A DNA stretch of 64,000 nt from Blumeriella jaapii (GCA_009599575.1 VWND01000001.1:1178001-1242000), one strand, 5' to 3'; numbered from the stretch's first letter, positions 23,274-36,313 are shown. Notes: generated by a model from the sequence alone, not told the origin. Numbers and translations: made by a program.

Positions 23274-25485
23274 TTTGAGAGTTGGATATTGGCTCAGAAA
23301 GAGGAAAGATCGATGAGAGATGGTATGAAAGTGAAGTGAGTACTTTGTGGTGATGAGAGGATGATGATATTAACATTGGCGGTTGAGGGCATCACTTATA
23401 TACATGAACGAACAGGAGGCAAGATCCGGGGGCAAAATTCTATACGAAGTGTAATGTAATGATGTGCAACCTCCTCTCCCTTGATCAACCTTGATCCACC
23501 CAAAATTACTTATTCGATGCACGGTTAGTGGTATGATGAGCATTTCGCATGCCAACTACGCTAGTTGCATTTGTTGTTACTTCTATATTTAGCTCAGTAG
23601 CTTCAGGGCCGGGCGGGATTCCTTTACCAACTTGTCTCTGGATGACGAAGTAAAGCGATACTCTTCTCACCATAGTGGCGGACGCGGTGTAGACTAGCCA
23701 GGACTTGCATGTTACTCGGGATTGATTGAACAGAGTTCGGACCACTTTTCCCCGAGCCAGGGTTGTCCTATGGTAGAAGTTCAAGTGCGAAAGACTGTTA
23801 GAATTAAAGTACTTCTGCTGGGCAAGTCTGACCGCTGTTCGAGTTCACCATAGAGGTTTCTAATGCAGCGGTTTTTTTGTACCACTCAATGATAAAAAGC
23901 AGCATTGCCAAGTATCTGATCGGCACCAGTAGAACCAGGATTTATGCACTGACTGCTGTGTACACAGTAGAATTCTCCATTATTTACTCCACATTCATTT
24001 GAGGCGGGCGACTTGCGGCCAAGAGAAAAAAGATACTTGTACCTGGCCCCACAGCCACGATCACATTTCCTGTCTTTTCCTTGCTTTCGAGAATCCCCAG
24101 CCTTGTCTTTTCGACACAACGCGGCCGAGCCGGGGCTTCTCGTCCTTCTAGCATAGTCGTCTCTCCTGAAGAATGCTAAACGAGAGGTCGGGTGAGGAGT
24201 ATGCCGAGGTTTCTAACTCCTTAATTTGGGGGGGCTGAGGCTCTTGCTAGACAAACTAAATGTTTCTACTGTACTTCTAGAGTCACTTCATGCTGTTGAT
24301 CATCGGCTCATGCTACGGTGACGCTAACAGGTCGGGGCTTCAATCGTGCATCGAGCAACGTTCGGCCCGCATGGGCAAGAGGCGTGTCTGAAAGAGCCCA
24401 TTACTCGTGCGTGCTGCTCCGACCAGGATGACGTCTACATGGGATGATCACCTGAACGAAAATTCGACGAGGTTCAGTCTTCTTGAGAACATGGAGTCTT
24501 CACTAACAGCCACCTCCTGTACCATGTTTGCTCAACTGGTAGAATCAGTACCTTGAACCCAGGTTTCCTTGCTCCTAACTGCCCCCTTCCTATATCTCGT
24601 ACATCAAGCAGGTCCGGAAAATGTTTCATGAAACAAAGCCATATTTCGTGGGTACCTCCTATTAAACATTAAGCAGTTGACCCCTAAGCTAAGCGAGGAG
24701 CTTGTGCAAGAGTGCACAATCTACCTGCGGTACAGTCATAGTGTGTATTGTACACAGTACATTGTACAGACCACAAAACTGTACCTTTAAATGCAGAAAC
24801 CTCTATGGGCTGACGCAGCTACAATCGTACCATCTTCGATCTGAATGTTTATGTGACGTACTGTACGTGTGGAGGTGGCTATACATCGTAGAAAAGTAGA
24901 ACTTGGCATTGGGCTGATAGCTGTTTCGAGGCATCAGGTTCGTACTCGCTCCCGCCCTAGTGTAAAAGGTAAAAGACCGAGCGGTCTCGGAAATTAACCT
25001 TTAAGCACAGCACATGGGCAAAGAAGCATAATGACCAAATTCCATTCGTGCAGGGAAGTTTGTGCGCTGATCATGTCGCGAATTGAAGAATTCGGGCCTT
25101 CAAAGATGGGCCATGGCGTCGTGGACCGCAATTACTTTATGCTTCGAAGGAATCCACTCACTGAGTTTTATCGAAATTGGCTCATGGAAAGGCCACCAGC
25201 CAGCCAATTGAAATCTGGCCGAGGAAGCTTGAAGACATGCGAAAATCACCCGATCTCCGATTCCTAGTTTCCGAAAGTTTTGGTTGAAGCAGCATATCTT
25301 TTCCTACCGTCCTGGCTTGAAAATACAAGGAGGTATCTACGGAAGCGTTTCGTTTCCTGGTCATCTCAATCGCGAAGCTTTGTAAATTCGCGAACACCGA
25401 GGAGTCAGCATAGTCATTGGAAGATTTTGTTCATCGGATCTCTTGTTGCGATGTCATTCCGCAAATCTGGCAACTATCTTAGCTC
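23274..25485. other. Gene-poor stretch upstream of the PhiA-like gene
   Basis: About 2.2 kb. Apart from the TATA box and a CTGTA-type cluster (about 24730-24870), only short open frames without family character are visible. Confidence 0.45.
23395..23402 (-). promoter_or_regulatory. TATA box of the PhiA-like gene
   Basis: TATATAAG on the minus strand, about 125 bases before the ATG. A consensus TATA is typical of strongly regulated secreted-protein genes. Confidence 0.6.
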
Positions 25486-27265
25486 TCAAGTGAAATGGGC
25501 GGCAAGTTGCGTAGATAGACCGCCCTCGTCTCTGGCTCTATCGATCTCTGCGGAAAGCATCATCATTCCTCGATCCGCGACACTGATGATATTCTGCAAG
25601 TCTCTGAGTGCTTGCTCATTATGGTTTGTGAACAGCCCATCTAATGAGCGCTTGAATTCGGACGTCGTGTTGTGATACTTCTGAAAAGTCTCTGCATCCC
25701 ACTGCCCATATCTCCCAGCGACAGTGTCTGTTGATGCTGAGGTGAGAACATTTGGTTCGGGCTGCTCTGGCAGCATTCCCGTGTCGCCCGACATGGGAGC
25801 GACAGCGTTGAGCGGCGGCCCATCAAGTGAGAGAATTTCGGCCCCCGGTTGCACTTCTGGGGTGGGGGAGTCGGGCCCATTCATCACCGCATCGACAAAT
25901 CGCTGATCGAAACAGCGATTCTGCCTTGTTGGATCGTTTAAATCATACGTTGGGTATTCCGGATCTGGGGTCGGTCGGAAGTCATCGTACCCAAGTCCTG
26001 TCGCTCGAAGAATATCCAGTCTTAGTTCTTCTGAGGCACGGATGTCTTCTGCAACCCAAAGGGTCTCCTTTCCCTTCCGGCCAATGCCACCGATCCATAA
26101 GTCAGGCCCTCGAGAAACGGCTTGGGGCGCGCGGACTTTGAGGTAGACTTGGTTCAAATAGAGTTCCTTCAACGAGGGTGCGATTTGATCGATCAGATGC
26201 ACAAACGAACGGGCGCTGACATCTACCCTTTTTAGTTCCAAAAATCGGAGGCAAGTCAACTTGTCAGGGATGTCCCTGAAGAATGGCAAAGAACGCATTG
26301 TCCAATGAGTGTAAGCTACGTTGTGACAATGTCTTCGGGTCTTGATATTCCTGCGGACGTTCCAACCAATCAAACAGAGACTTTCGAGGCGTGATGCCTT
26401 CTCAATGAGGAACCAGAGGTTATTACTAAACTTGATCTGTGTTGCTAGGCGTAGTTCCTGTCTTTTGATCTGCAGAACCAAGTGCCTCAGCTCTTCGAAG
26501 ACTCGAACGGCGTTGGCAACGTCTATCGGGTTGTTGCAGATGTCTACTACTGAAGTATCGCTGACGTGGTCCAGGACGATCGTCACCAGCGGGAGATGCT
26601 CTCCTGGCCGTTTGGCAAGGCATGCAAGTGTCGTTGCTAGCACCATCGTGGCTGTTCGACTGGCATGGCCGACCACCTGAAAAGGGAGGTTCAATTTCAG
26701 TCGGCGCAGGTTGGGCGTGAAGGATACGACGTTCTGGCCCGAGGGTGAGCACGGCACTCGTCAATCAAGCTTACGGGCCTACCTCTAAGACACTTCGGAA
26801 GTCTGTCTCGTCAAAAGTGGTCTCGTTCATACAGTATCCGCGGAGAGAATCCAGCAAGGGGGCCATCTCAGGCACCTTAGAAAAAAGGCCTTGGAAGACA
26901 CTTGACAGACGGCTGATTTCCTCTGTAGCGGCAAGTTAACAAGCGGACTCGGTTTGTTTCCCTTCCCCAGCCCCTGACGGTGGTAATGGTGTCGACATAC
27001 CCTCATCTCTCACAACCATCAAGTCCAAGTACAGAGCTTCGCATAGATCGCCTACGCGCGATAAGCTTCCCGGATCGGGGGTCGGGACGTGTCGTAGGAG
27101 TCTGGAGAACTCCAGCTGCAGAGTCTTGAAGACGGCATTCCGTAATGCCAGGTCAAACGCTTTGCACACCAAACGGTGCTGGAGAATCATGTTCTTGTCC
27201 CGCTCGCACATGCGCACCTCCCACTGAAGAATTAGGGCCAGGATTTCGGTTGGAAGGGAATCCAT
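25486..27265 (-). CDS. F-box-like / leucine-rich hypothetical protein
   Basis: Minus-strand exons are 27265-27001, 26922-26783 and 26733-25486, giving 550 aa with all joints in frame (introns 78 and 49 bases). The start MDSLPTEILALILQWE with HRLVCKAFDLAL (about residues 30-45) fits a degenerate F-box, whose role elsewhere is to bind Skp1 in an SCF ubiquitin ligase. The middle shows spaced leucine-rich strands (LRRLKLNLPF, LESLCLIGWN, LRFLELKRVDVS, LKELYLNQVYLK), the usual irregular LRR of fungal F-box proteins. The last 150 residues are acidic and disordered, then a helix. No substrate can be inferred. Fast-evolving family, so no gene name. Confidence 0.8.
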
Positions 27266-27410
27266 GGCGCTCAAGATTCTTTGGGAGTTGATTGCTGATT
27301 TGTGGGAGAGTCGGTGATTGACAGGGTAGGGAAGTATGGCGCGGGCACAGAGACAGACAGGGCTTGCAGCTATTGGAGCTGAAGCTGGGGTTGGCGTTGG
27401 GATTGGAAAA

Positions 27411-27430
27411 GGAAATGGAAATGGAAATGG
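27411..27430. repeat. (GGAAAT)n microsatellite
   Basis: Three clean GGAAAT units with flanking variants. Confidence 0.8.
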
Positions 27431-28367
27431 AGTTGGAGGTAGTTGGGAGGTGAAGTGGAAAGTACAAAAGCACATGTGAAAAGCAAGGCTGTGGCTGTGG
27501 CTGTGGCTTGGGATGTGGCTTGGGTCAAGGAGATCGTCTGCAGAGAGATAAGGAACCTCGGGATGCGCGTTGCTCCGGTCGAGCAGCTGATAGTATCACG
27601 TGACTTGAGACACAGTAAGTCCCGGCTTGGCCGGATACCTCGGTTCCGTGGTCCGCATAGTTGCATTTGTGGTACCAGGATTTGTTTACATCGGTTCGCA
27701 TCTACGATGTACAGATCTCCACCTACAGTCCCTTGAGACAATGAACATCACATCTAGATACGAGGTCGGTAGGAGGTACATCTCGTCTTCTGGGTAGAGT
27801 AGAGTCTAGAGACAAGTTGGTACGGCACGTAAAGCACGTACTGTGCTGTATAATGCTGATACTGTATTAGGGGCCTGGCTATTTATTTAATGCCTCCGCC
27901 ACAGCACCACGGAACCTCCAGTCTCGTCGTCGTCGTCCTCCCCCTCCTCCTCCTTTTCATCCCCTCTCCTGTCTATATATATCTCGCTATCTTTATCAAT
28001 GCATATTGGATCTACTCGTTTCTCTCGTTCATTCCGCACATGACCGTGGACGTCCTATATGGTTCCATCTCACCCTCAGCTTCGTTTCAGCAGCTTCTTC
28101 TACGCATCCTATCCTATCCCATCCTACCGTACCCTACCCTATCTTAAAGTCAAAAATCAACCCGCGCCGACCCCACTGCAACGTTATCTCTGCTTCGCAG
28201 CGCCGAGATCCCGCTCCCAGACAACCCCATACTGTGAAACAAACGCCCACGCCCACGGACGCCCACGGCATTATTGCTCTATCAAATCCTCCCCCATCGC
28301 ATCTCCGTCATCCGCGCCGCTCGTCGCTCACTCGCCGAGATTATACCACATACTATCGCCTCCTCCA

Positions 28368-28370
<3 letters not shown>

Positions 28371-28400
<30 letters not shown>
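28371..28400. repeat. (GCCA)n microsatellite
   Basis: Seven GCCA units, about 150 bases before the DUF1765 start codon. Confidence 0.9.
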
Positions 28401-28401
<1 letters not shown>

Positions 28402-28547
28402 CGAGCCTGTCTGTCTGATCTTGCTCGAGAATCCGAGTTCCTGCCTGCCTACAGCACAGCAGGTATCTCCCACCCTGGCCATGTTGCTGTAGATTGGATA
28501 CAGCTCTCCTCGCAGCCAGAGCTGCCGGGAACGCCCCACCACCGACC

Positions 28548-31500
28548 ATGTCGTCGGCGCTCAACGACAGCCCTTCTCTTCCTCGCTCCTACTCTTTGCC
28601 CTGTATCACCCGCCTGGGCAGCCTCGAAGTCGAATTGTCAGCCACGCACCAACAGGACGATGTGCCCCAGTCGGAAAGCTACAGTGCCATCTCTTGCCCG
28701 GCCGGGCCCGACAAGGCCGATGGGGACAAGACACCGGCATTGACTGCGGACGTCGCGAGACCACCAGAGCCGCAGCGCGTCCACACAGAAGGGTCGCAGG
28801 AAAAGGCAACACACCGATTGGTAAAGGAAGAGCGCCCGAAGTTAAGCAGAGTTGGGAGGAGGAAGTCGTTGGTGGCTCGCCCCAAATCGTGGATACAGAG
28901 TCTCAAGAATGGCTCTCCGGAACGGCGGACAGACGCTGAGAACGTCGTTTCAACACCATTCGATGCCCCTCCCGTACCCGTCATCTCCCAGTCCACCCGA
29001 GACAGGAACAGTAAGACCAGGACGGTGTCAGCATCGTTTGCACCTTTCAGCAGGAAGTCATGGATGGCCTCCTCAAGATCGCCTTCTCCGAATCGGAATG
29101 TTCTTCGAGAGACGGAGAACGGTGCGAAGAGTTCTATTGGTTCCACATCTACCGGTAGTCCAACCAAGACTTTCGACCAGTCTGCGAACGCCGCCCCAAG
29201 GCTCGACCAGTCACTTTCTGCAACCACCTCTGATAGTCCACCTAGGCTTCGGCATGTCTCGACTTTCCAGAAGATCAAGCAGAGACCAACGAGTGTGCTC
29301 TTGAATTTGACGACTTTCAATTCTTCGAATTCTTCGACGAGTAGCTTGCCGAGAAGCTCTTTTGATAACAGGTCAACACCGCGTACATCGATGGATAAAG
29401 TCCCGCCTCTGCCGAAGAACCTATCTACGGATAAGCTTCCACATAGTGGTACTGAGAACTCAACGCGTAAGCGGGACGAGCTTTGGTCGGCTTTTCGTTC
29501 TCTGGAAAACTCTCTCTCGAAATTTCAATCAAAGAGCTGGTCATTGAAAACGAATGTAGTCCGATCGTCACTCTTACCTTTTCTCCGCAACCATGCGTCA
29601 CATCCCTCAAACAAGAGCCTACGACCCGAAGACCTTGACCGGAGAGTAACAGTCTTAAACAAATGGTGGACGGAAATTCTGGAAGTGTTGGATGGGAGGC
29701 AGAACCAAACCGTCAGTAGCGTTGATCGTCCGGTTTTGTTGGAAGCTTGTCATGAACTTATGACAAGACCCGAATGGAGGCTATCACCATCGCAATACGC
29801 CCCCTTGGCAGATCGCTCCCCGGACCAAACCTCGGAGAGGCCCGGGAAGAATCTTTCGTCTGTCTCTCTGAGCTCTTCAGCCTCCCAGTTTATTACCGAA
29901 TCCGTCTACCATAAGACACGCAACCTCTATATTCAGAATCTCCTAGCGCAGATGACCTTCGTAGTCGAGAAGATGTCCTTGAGACATGCGCCCGCAAGCC
30001 TTGTCACCTTTTGCGGAAAAGCTGCTGCGTACGCTTTCTTTTTCGTGCCCGGTATCGCTGATATGTTGGTTCGAATCTGGAATCTTGAAGCAGTCATTCT
30101 CCGACGTGTTTCGGATGCGCTAGGAATGCCCAGGCGAATCGACAAAACAGAGACAGATCGCATAAATGCTGCGTTTCCAAGACATATGCAGGCGCTAGGA
30201 TGGACGTCTGTGAAAACAATGGTTGGATTACTTCGACACGATCCCGCATTACCAGTTCTAATTACAAAAATATCTTGGTTAGGACCTTGGGCTGCCCGTT
30301 GGTGTGGCAGAGATAGCGATTTATTTTTCGTTTTCGTAAAGCATTATCATATACTGGTGGAAGAATTTTTGCCGTCAGACCTAACCCTCGCCGAGAAAGC
30401 CCGTACTCCAGGTAAGTGAAATGCTATCACCTATCATCGACACCTCAGAGCTGACATCTCTAGGTTTTATGCTGGTTCAGGCGCAGGTGCTGAGAACGCT
30501 CGATGCTACTATTCATAGACAGCCAGCGGCAGATCCGCTCCCAATCACATTCGACGATGTTCTAGCAGGTGCCGATGCAAATGCTGCCGCTCTCCCTTGC
30601 CATCGAACAACTCTGCTCGGCTCATGGCTGAAAATCGCCTGATCATGCTGTTGCGAGACTTCATTCCTGAGCGATACTCTGATTACGATGCAGCGCGGAA
30701 GACATTTGCTGGGGCATTTAGCAAGATGATGAACGCCTCAGCCGCAAGGACATCGCTATTTGACCATAACGCGTGTTTTGTATTGCTCGACTTTGCCGAG
30801 GAAGCACTAAGCATCTACGTGCGGTTTTCTTATGCTCAAAATCTGGAGTGGGATTTCATAGACTGGCCTTTCTGGCTGACGGTCTGTCAGAAAATGCTGG
30901 AAAGTGAGAACAGCATGTCGGAGATTCGTCTCGTTGCTTTCCTATACGGCTCTTGGCAGTTGATCACTGCTGACGAGAGTCGGAAACGAATTCTGTGCTT
31001 GGAGTGGTTGCTGTTGGAAGAAACGTTTGATAGATTCTTCAACCATTGGTGTCCAATGGTCAGAGCGTACTTCATGCGGCTCTTGTGTTGGCGACTCTGT
31101 CGGAATGATGGAGAAGCTAGTGACTTGGATACGTAAGTTGGTAGCACTCCTTAACGGCCTCTAATTAACATACGTAGGAAAATTTTCTCGACCTTGTCTA
31201 TCCGCCTCAAATCTAACTGGGCCTACTACTCTTTCCTAAAGCAACGTGCTGAAAGAGCTCACACGCTTCCGCCATCGATCATACCGTGTCATCCAGCGCC
31301 TGGTCGACGTCTTTTGATCATTCGAAACGACAGCCAGATCTCGGCTCCAGGCCAATTTCTTGGGTTCGACGGAACTGCAAACCCATCCTCTTCCGAGGCC
31401 ACCCAAGCCGTGGCACCCAAAAAGCAATCTCTATCAGTGCTCACAAAATCTGAGCCTGTAGATCCTGCTACCAAATCTTTGAGCGACTCACCGCCCACTG

Positions 31501-32120
31501 CGCCAAATAGAAAACGTTGGACATTTCTCGGCAAAAATCTCCCAACACCCTTCACTACTACCGCCGAGACCAATTCTAGCGAAATCCACTCCACTAGTCC
31601 TACTAATACCTTGGAGGATGTCCGTCTCCATACAGAAATCTCTTGCTCTCGGCCAGTCCAGGATGTCAAGAGTCCTAGCAGCGACAGCGACACCCCGCCA
31701 AGTACATCGACGCATCGCGTTTTCTCCTTCAAATTCTCGCTAGAATGGTCGCAGCATTTCGAGATGCCTACGAACGGCTCTCCTCAACAAGGACCTGGCA
31801 TGCCGTCAAACACTTTCCATGCGGGCGTTGAACGCCGCATTGTGTCCCCACGTCTTCCGGCCCCAGCGCAGGCGTGGATAGGCGCTAGGGTACCTGGGAT
31901 GAGTCAGGAAATAGCACCGCGGGATCCGACTCTAGATGGTACTGTTGGCGGCGACAGAGTGAGGAGGGCGAAGTATGCAGGACGTGCGCTGGCGGAATGG
32001 GCGATCGTGGTGGGAGAGTGTAACAACTTTGTGGAAAGGCGAAAATCGGAAGGCGTTCCAGGGCTCAAATGGATGGAAATTCCCAGCCTCGGGGTCGAAG
32101 GCTTCAGACGGTTTGGCTAA
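28548..32120 (+). CDS. DUF1765/UPF0592 family protein, with one frame break
   Basis: Large conserved fungal protein of unknown function. Exons are 28548-30411, 30464-31132 and 31178-32120. The coding sum is one base short of a multiple of three. The first 290 residues are Ser/Pro-rich and disordered. The DUF1765 core follows: RVTVLNKWWTEILEVLDGR, FITESVYHKTRNLYIQNLLAQ, SLVTFCGKAAAYAFFFVPG, then LMAENRLIMLLRDFIPERY, SLFDHNACFVLLDFAEEAL and FNHWCPMVRAYFMRLLCWRL. The conserved frame shifts by one base near 30590-30600 (after NAAALP, before NNSARLMAENR) without a usable intron. One extra base in the CCCTTG run would give about 1158 aa. It is either a consensus error or a recent disabling mutation. 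An upstream in-frame stretch reaches 28494 without a better ATG. Confidence 0.82.
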
Positions 32121-33344
32121 GAACCAACGGAGAGGAGACACTTTGGGCAAAACCGGACCATGTGTTGAGATGCAGACTTGCAGTTTTCTGAAGAGAGCGT
32201 TTGGGTTCCTGGAATTCCAATGCTACTTGCATAGCTTGGCGTTTCTGGATGGACTGGACTGGCTCGATTTTCTGGCCGGCCTTGTCTGGAAATGCAGCTG
32301 GCATGTCGCTTTTTTTATTTCGCAGCTGTAGATACCTGTTGAAAAATGTTTGATTAAAGGCTTCTTTGGACAGTATCGGTTGAAATCTTAGGTTCTGGGG
32401 GCCTGAAATGGGCGAGCTGTTAAGAAATATAGTCCTGGTGTGAAGAGATGGGAGGGAGGGCATTGCACATATGGACGTGGGACCTTGATACCATAAACAA
32501 CTGCGATAAATTTCTCTGCTGTTAAGGCCGTTACATAACCTCTCTTACATAAGGCTCTACTGTGGCTTCCGTGGTATTTTTATTCTCTTCAGTCTGCTAT
32601 GTACCGAAAGCAATGAGATGGAAACGAGGCTAGTTCCACTCCAACGTCACAATCGCACTTTGCTATATCCCCGGAACCAGTCACGATGGACGAGCTTTCA
32701 GTCTGGGTTGAACTTCGGTCACGGTAAAATAATCTACTTCCACGATTTACCTTTAGTCTTGTTAGATGGGCTTGAAAGCATCAACTTTGATTTCAAAAGA
32801 GTCGTTTACGATTCAGATGTTGCGCACACCCGGACACGTTTATCAAGACTTATCGTTCCTTCGACAACAATTTGTGTCCATATTCAAAGACTGATTCAAC
32901 CGAGGACCTCATCCCCGTACATGACTACATTGGCTTTCTGATACTGCCCTTAATCTATCCCGAAAAATGAGTTCCGTAGAGGGGACCGACAACAAATACA
33001 TTTGATCGCCACGAGCGCCGTGTCTCGTCATGTCCCCCATTTCGAGAGAACACCTGGATTTTGCGGGCGGAATAAAGGCCCGTAGCCTCGTTACGCACAA
33101 ACGAATAGAAGCGTGCCGTTATGACAGGAAATATTAACTTGTAGCTGACGATGTAAAAAGGCAATACTTGATATACTGTACCTGTAGTTTTACTGTAAGT
33201 GCTTCCGAAAGTGAAGCTACGTCTTGGCAGGCTAGCTAGATTCGTTTCGACAACCTCTTTCCATTCGTCCTCCGCATTCACCACAACGACGACGATGATC
33301 TTGCAACCATCTCCACCTCTCCGCAATGCCACTCGTACTTGAAG
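32121..33344. other. Intergenic region between the DUF1765 and Dus4 genes
   Basis: No supported gene. A CTGTA-type fragment occurs near 33175-33195. Confidence 0.5.
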
Positions 33345-34769
33345 ATGACACCGGCGCCGCCGCCTCTCCTCTCACCTGTGCTTCGGGTCTCGACGTCCAG
33401 TACGTTCACACCCTTTGTACTCAAACATTGATACCACATGACTGATGTAGTCTAGTCCGCTAGATTGTTTAAACGGGCCCGAGAAGAGGGAAGGGTGCTG
33501 TACACGGCAGCGCCAATGGTGCGGTACAGTAAGCTTGCCTTCAGGGAGACCGTGGCGAGGTACGGGGTCGATCTTGTGTGGACACCGATGGTAAGCCATT
33601 CTCTCTTCCACAGCAGATAGTGGTGAGGGCTGGATGGCAAGGATAGACAACGGAGCTGATGCGTGCCGCAGATTCTGGCGAAAGAGTTCAATCGTAGTGC
33701 GTTGGCCAGGGACAGCGGTTAGCCTCCTTTCTCCTCACAGCTGTGCTTGCTTCTCTTTCTGGCCACATCCTTTCCTTTCCGCAACAACTCCACGAGTTGT
33801 CGTAGCAAAGCACAAGGTCCCTCAAGTCTATCTAAGAACCTTTTTAGATGAAAGCCAATACCTCAACCACCGCTTTTTATTCGCAGCAACTGACAGCACA
33901 ACCAAGACTTCACACTTTCGCCCAGACCTACACCGACGATTGTCCAGCTAGGCGTCAACTCACCCGAGGAGATCTACCGCACCACTCTTCTTTTAGCACC
34001 GTACGTAAACGGCATCGACATCAATTGCGGCTGCCCGCAATCATGGGCTTGCGCCGAGACGCTCGGCGCGGCATTGATGCATCAGCCCGAACTTGTCTCT
34101 GCCATGGTCCGATCCGCCCAAGAAGCCTTGCGATCTCTCGGTCTCCAGGGGAAGAAGACGGTCAGTGTCAAAATCCGGATTCACGCCGACATCCGAAAGA
34201 CGTTGGACTTTGTGCGGATGGTGGAAGCTGCTGGTGTGGATTTCATCACAGTGCACGGCAGGATGAGGAGCACGCCGAGCAGCAAGCCCGTCAACCTGGC
34301 TGCAATTAGGGCGGTGAAAGAAGTGGCGAGGGTCCCCGTGTTGGCGAACGGGGATGTTTTCACGCTCGCCTGCGTGCAGAGAAGCGTGAAAGAGACGGGC
34401 GTGGATGGAGTTATGAGTGCGCGGGGGTTGCTTGAAGCTCCTGGACTGTTCTCTGATCCTAGCTGTGTGGAGGCCAAGGGTACATCGACACTGGTTTCTG
34501 GCATAGGCAATCCTGATTTCGATGTCCAGCACGAGAGACGGTATCGATGGGCAGTACTGGAGAGGTTCGTCAACGAGGTTATTCGTGCCCCGATCCCGTT
34601 CAAGCTCGTCGTGCACCACTTGAGCGAGATGGGAGGGAGCGATCGGGAAAGGAAGGGCAGCCTCTTCAGCAAAGACGAGCGGGCGGTTCTGATGGAGTGC
34701 AAGACTATGCTGGAGGTGCTGGACTGGTTAGATGAGTTGGGAGATGGGAGGGTGGTTAGGAGGCTGTGA
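33345..34769 (+). CDS. DUS4: tRNA-dihydrouridine synthase, Dus4 type
   Basis: Flavin enzyme reducing uridine in the tRNA D-loop (Dus4 acts on U20a/U20b in yeast). The last joints are firm: exon 2 ends 33590 (DLVWTPM), exon 3 is 33672-33717 (ILAKEFNRSALARDS), exon 4 is 33907-34769. Motifs are YTAAPMVRYSKLAFRETV, VNGIDINCGCPQSWAC (catalytic Cys in the CPQ turn), KTVSVKIRIH, FITVHGR and PVLANGDV. Exon 1 starts MTPAPPPLLSPVLRVSTS at 33345, but its joint to exon 2 is unsure: the weak donor at 33395 with acceptor 33463 keeps frame (361 aa), while the consensus donor at 33400 needs one more base in GATTG at 33464-33467. Confidence 0.88.
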
Positions 34770-35618
34770 GAAGCGACGAGGCAACTGACTAGGGACTTGA
34801 TCCTAGGCTGGGTGTGTTCACGTCTTTGGCTGCTGACTTGCACTCGTCGAGGGGTTGCTGTATCTGTACTGCAGGTTATCATGCAAGGCGGGACTTACTG
34901 ACTGACATGTTTCTACGACTGCCTCGCTAAGGTTGTCATGGCGCCTGCTCCCTTCTCGCATGCATCCTCGGACTATACTGGTTGGACTACGTGTATGATA
35001 TCTCTCGCCTGCGGAGAATCAGATCGCTCAGACCAATCTCGGCCACGTTTTCGTGATATGAAGCGTGGGACGTTGGCAGGCCATGTATATCCCTTTCCCA
35101 GCTGGTGTGTACAAGGAAGGGAGGCTTATCACGTACAGACGCTTAACACTTATCTCCTCCTTCGACGTGTTCACTCGTCTCGGGAGCCTTGTCCACTTCA
35201 CGTACGGACTTCCGGCAACTTCTTCTTGTGTCTCTGCGCTGCCATCCATCCTGTGTCAACAAGATGGCTGTCCTCGAGCTACCAAACGCGGTAGGTATGC
35301 CGTTCAGAAGCAAGCCATCGCCGTACCATCCCTACCTGCAGCTCCTTGTTATCGGATCGTGGGGAGAAGCTAGGGAGTGCTTCTTTTTCTGTGATTCGCC
35401 CAAGAAGAACGGGGGCGTGAACATGGCACTCAGGTATATCTGCGGAAACGAGTCACAGGTGGTCGGGGAAGTGGGAAAGATGTAAAAGCTATCGGCAACG
35501 CGAAACCGGCTGGGAGATAGATACAGCTCCAACTCTCGCGCCAGCTGCTCGTGACGGCCTAGATGATGGCTTGTTTCCTCGACGGCGGAATATCCATGGA
35601 TTGGAAAGAAAGCGTGGG

Positions 35619-35634
35619 AGCGAGCGAGCGAGCG
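35619..35634. repeat. (GAGC)n array, left partner
   Basis: Four GAGC units. The reverse-complement array lies about 310 bases to the right. Confidence 0.8.
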
Positions 35635-35944
35635 ATCGATCCGGCATCGTGGCCAGCGAGTGATCTTGGACACGAGACTCACTCGCTTGCTCACCTTTCA
35701 CTGGCTCCCAGAGAGTAACTTTCATCACTGGGTAACATAGGTGGGTATCTTGATTTCCCTCTGATAATGAGTTGACGCAAACCTCACACATCTCAAATGA
35801 TACGCCTGGGCACCCACGCTCCCGCAAGCCTTACTTGAGCCTCGATGGCGTTCCCGACATGTGAACAATATGATATGCGCATGGGAAAGAATCCAAGAGT
35901 AGAATTGTGTAAAACACAATAGCTAGCGGCTACCTCTCGCATAC

Positions 35945-35962
35945 GCTCGCTCGCTCGCTCGC
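35945..35962. repeat. (GCTC)n array, right partner
   Basis: Four GCTC units, reverse complement of the array at 35619-35634. Confidence 0.8.
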
Positions 35963-36313
35963 CCGCTGCTGGATGGCATAGCACGGCAGCAGGAACAGCA
36001 GACCCATTCATCATCCGGCGGCATTCACATACACATACACTTCCACTTCCACCTATGTACCACCCCCTCCCTTCCCCCCCCTCCCCTCTCCTCCTCTCTC
36101 CACACACTGCACGTCGTTGCAACAAACTCAGCAAAGAACCAACCAACCAACCAAAGGAGCAGAGAGAACTTCCTCCAGCCCCCGGCCCACCTCTCTATCC
36201 GGAAACCCGAGTCCTCCCATCCTCTCCTTACTGTGATTGGGGGGGTGATTGCACAGATCCATACTGTACAGTCACGTAGTGTACCGACCGTACAGTACAG
36301 TACAACATAGGTA

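Larger units (their letters stand above)
27266..28547. promoter_or_regulatory. Divergent region between the F-box-like and DUF1765 genes
   Basis: No gene is seen. It contains GGAAAT hexamers (27411-27430), GTGGCT copies (about 27490-27520), a CT-rich stretch and a GCCA array (28371-28400). The latter part is probably leader of the DUF1765 gene. Confidence 0.5.

Noticed and set aside
26729..28743. Possible regulatory or biosynthetic cluster around the F-box-like and DUF1765 genes
   Set aside because: Neighbours are unrelated; no enzyme, transporter or shared promoter motif supports a cluster.
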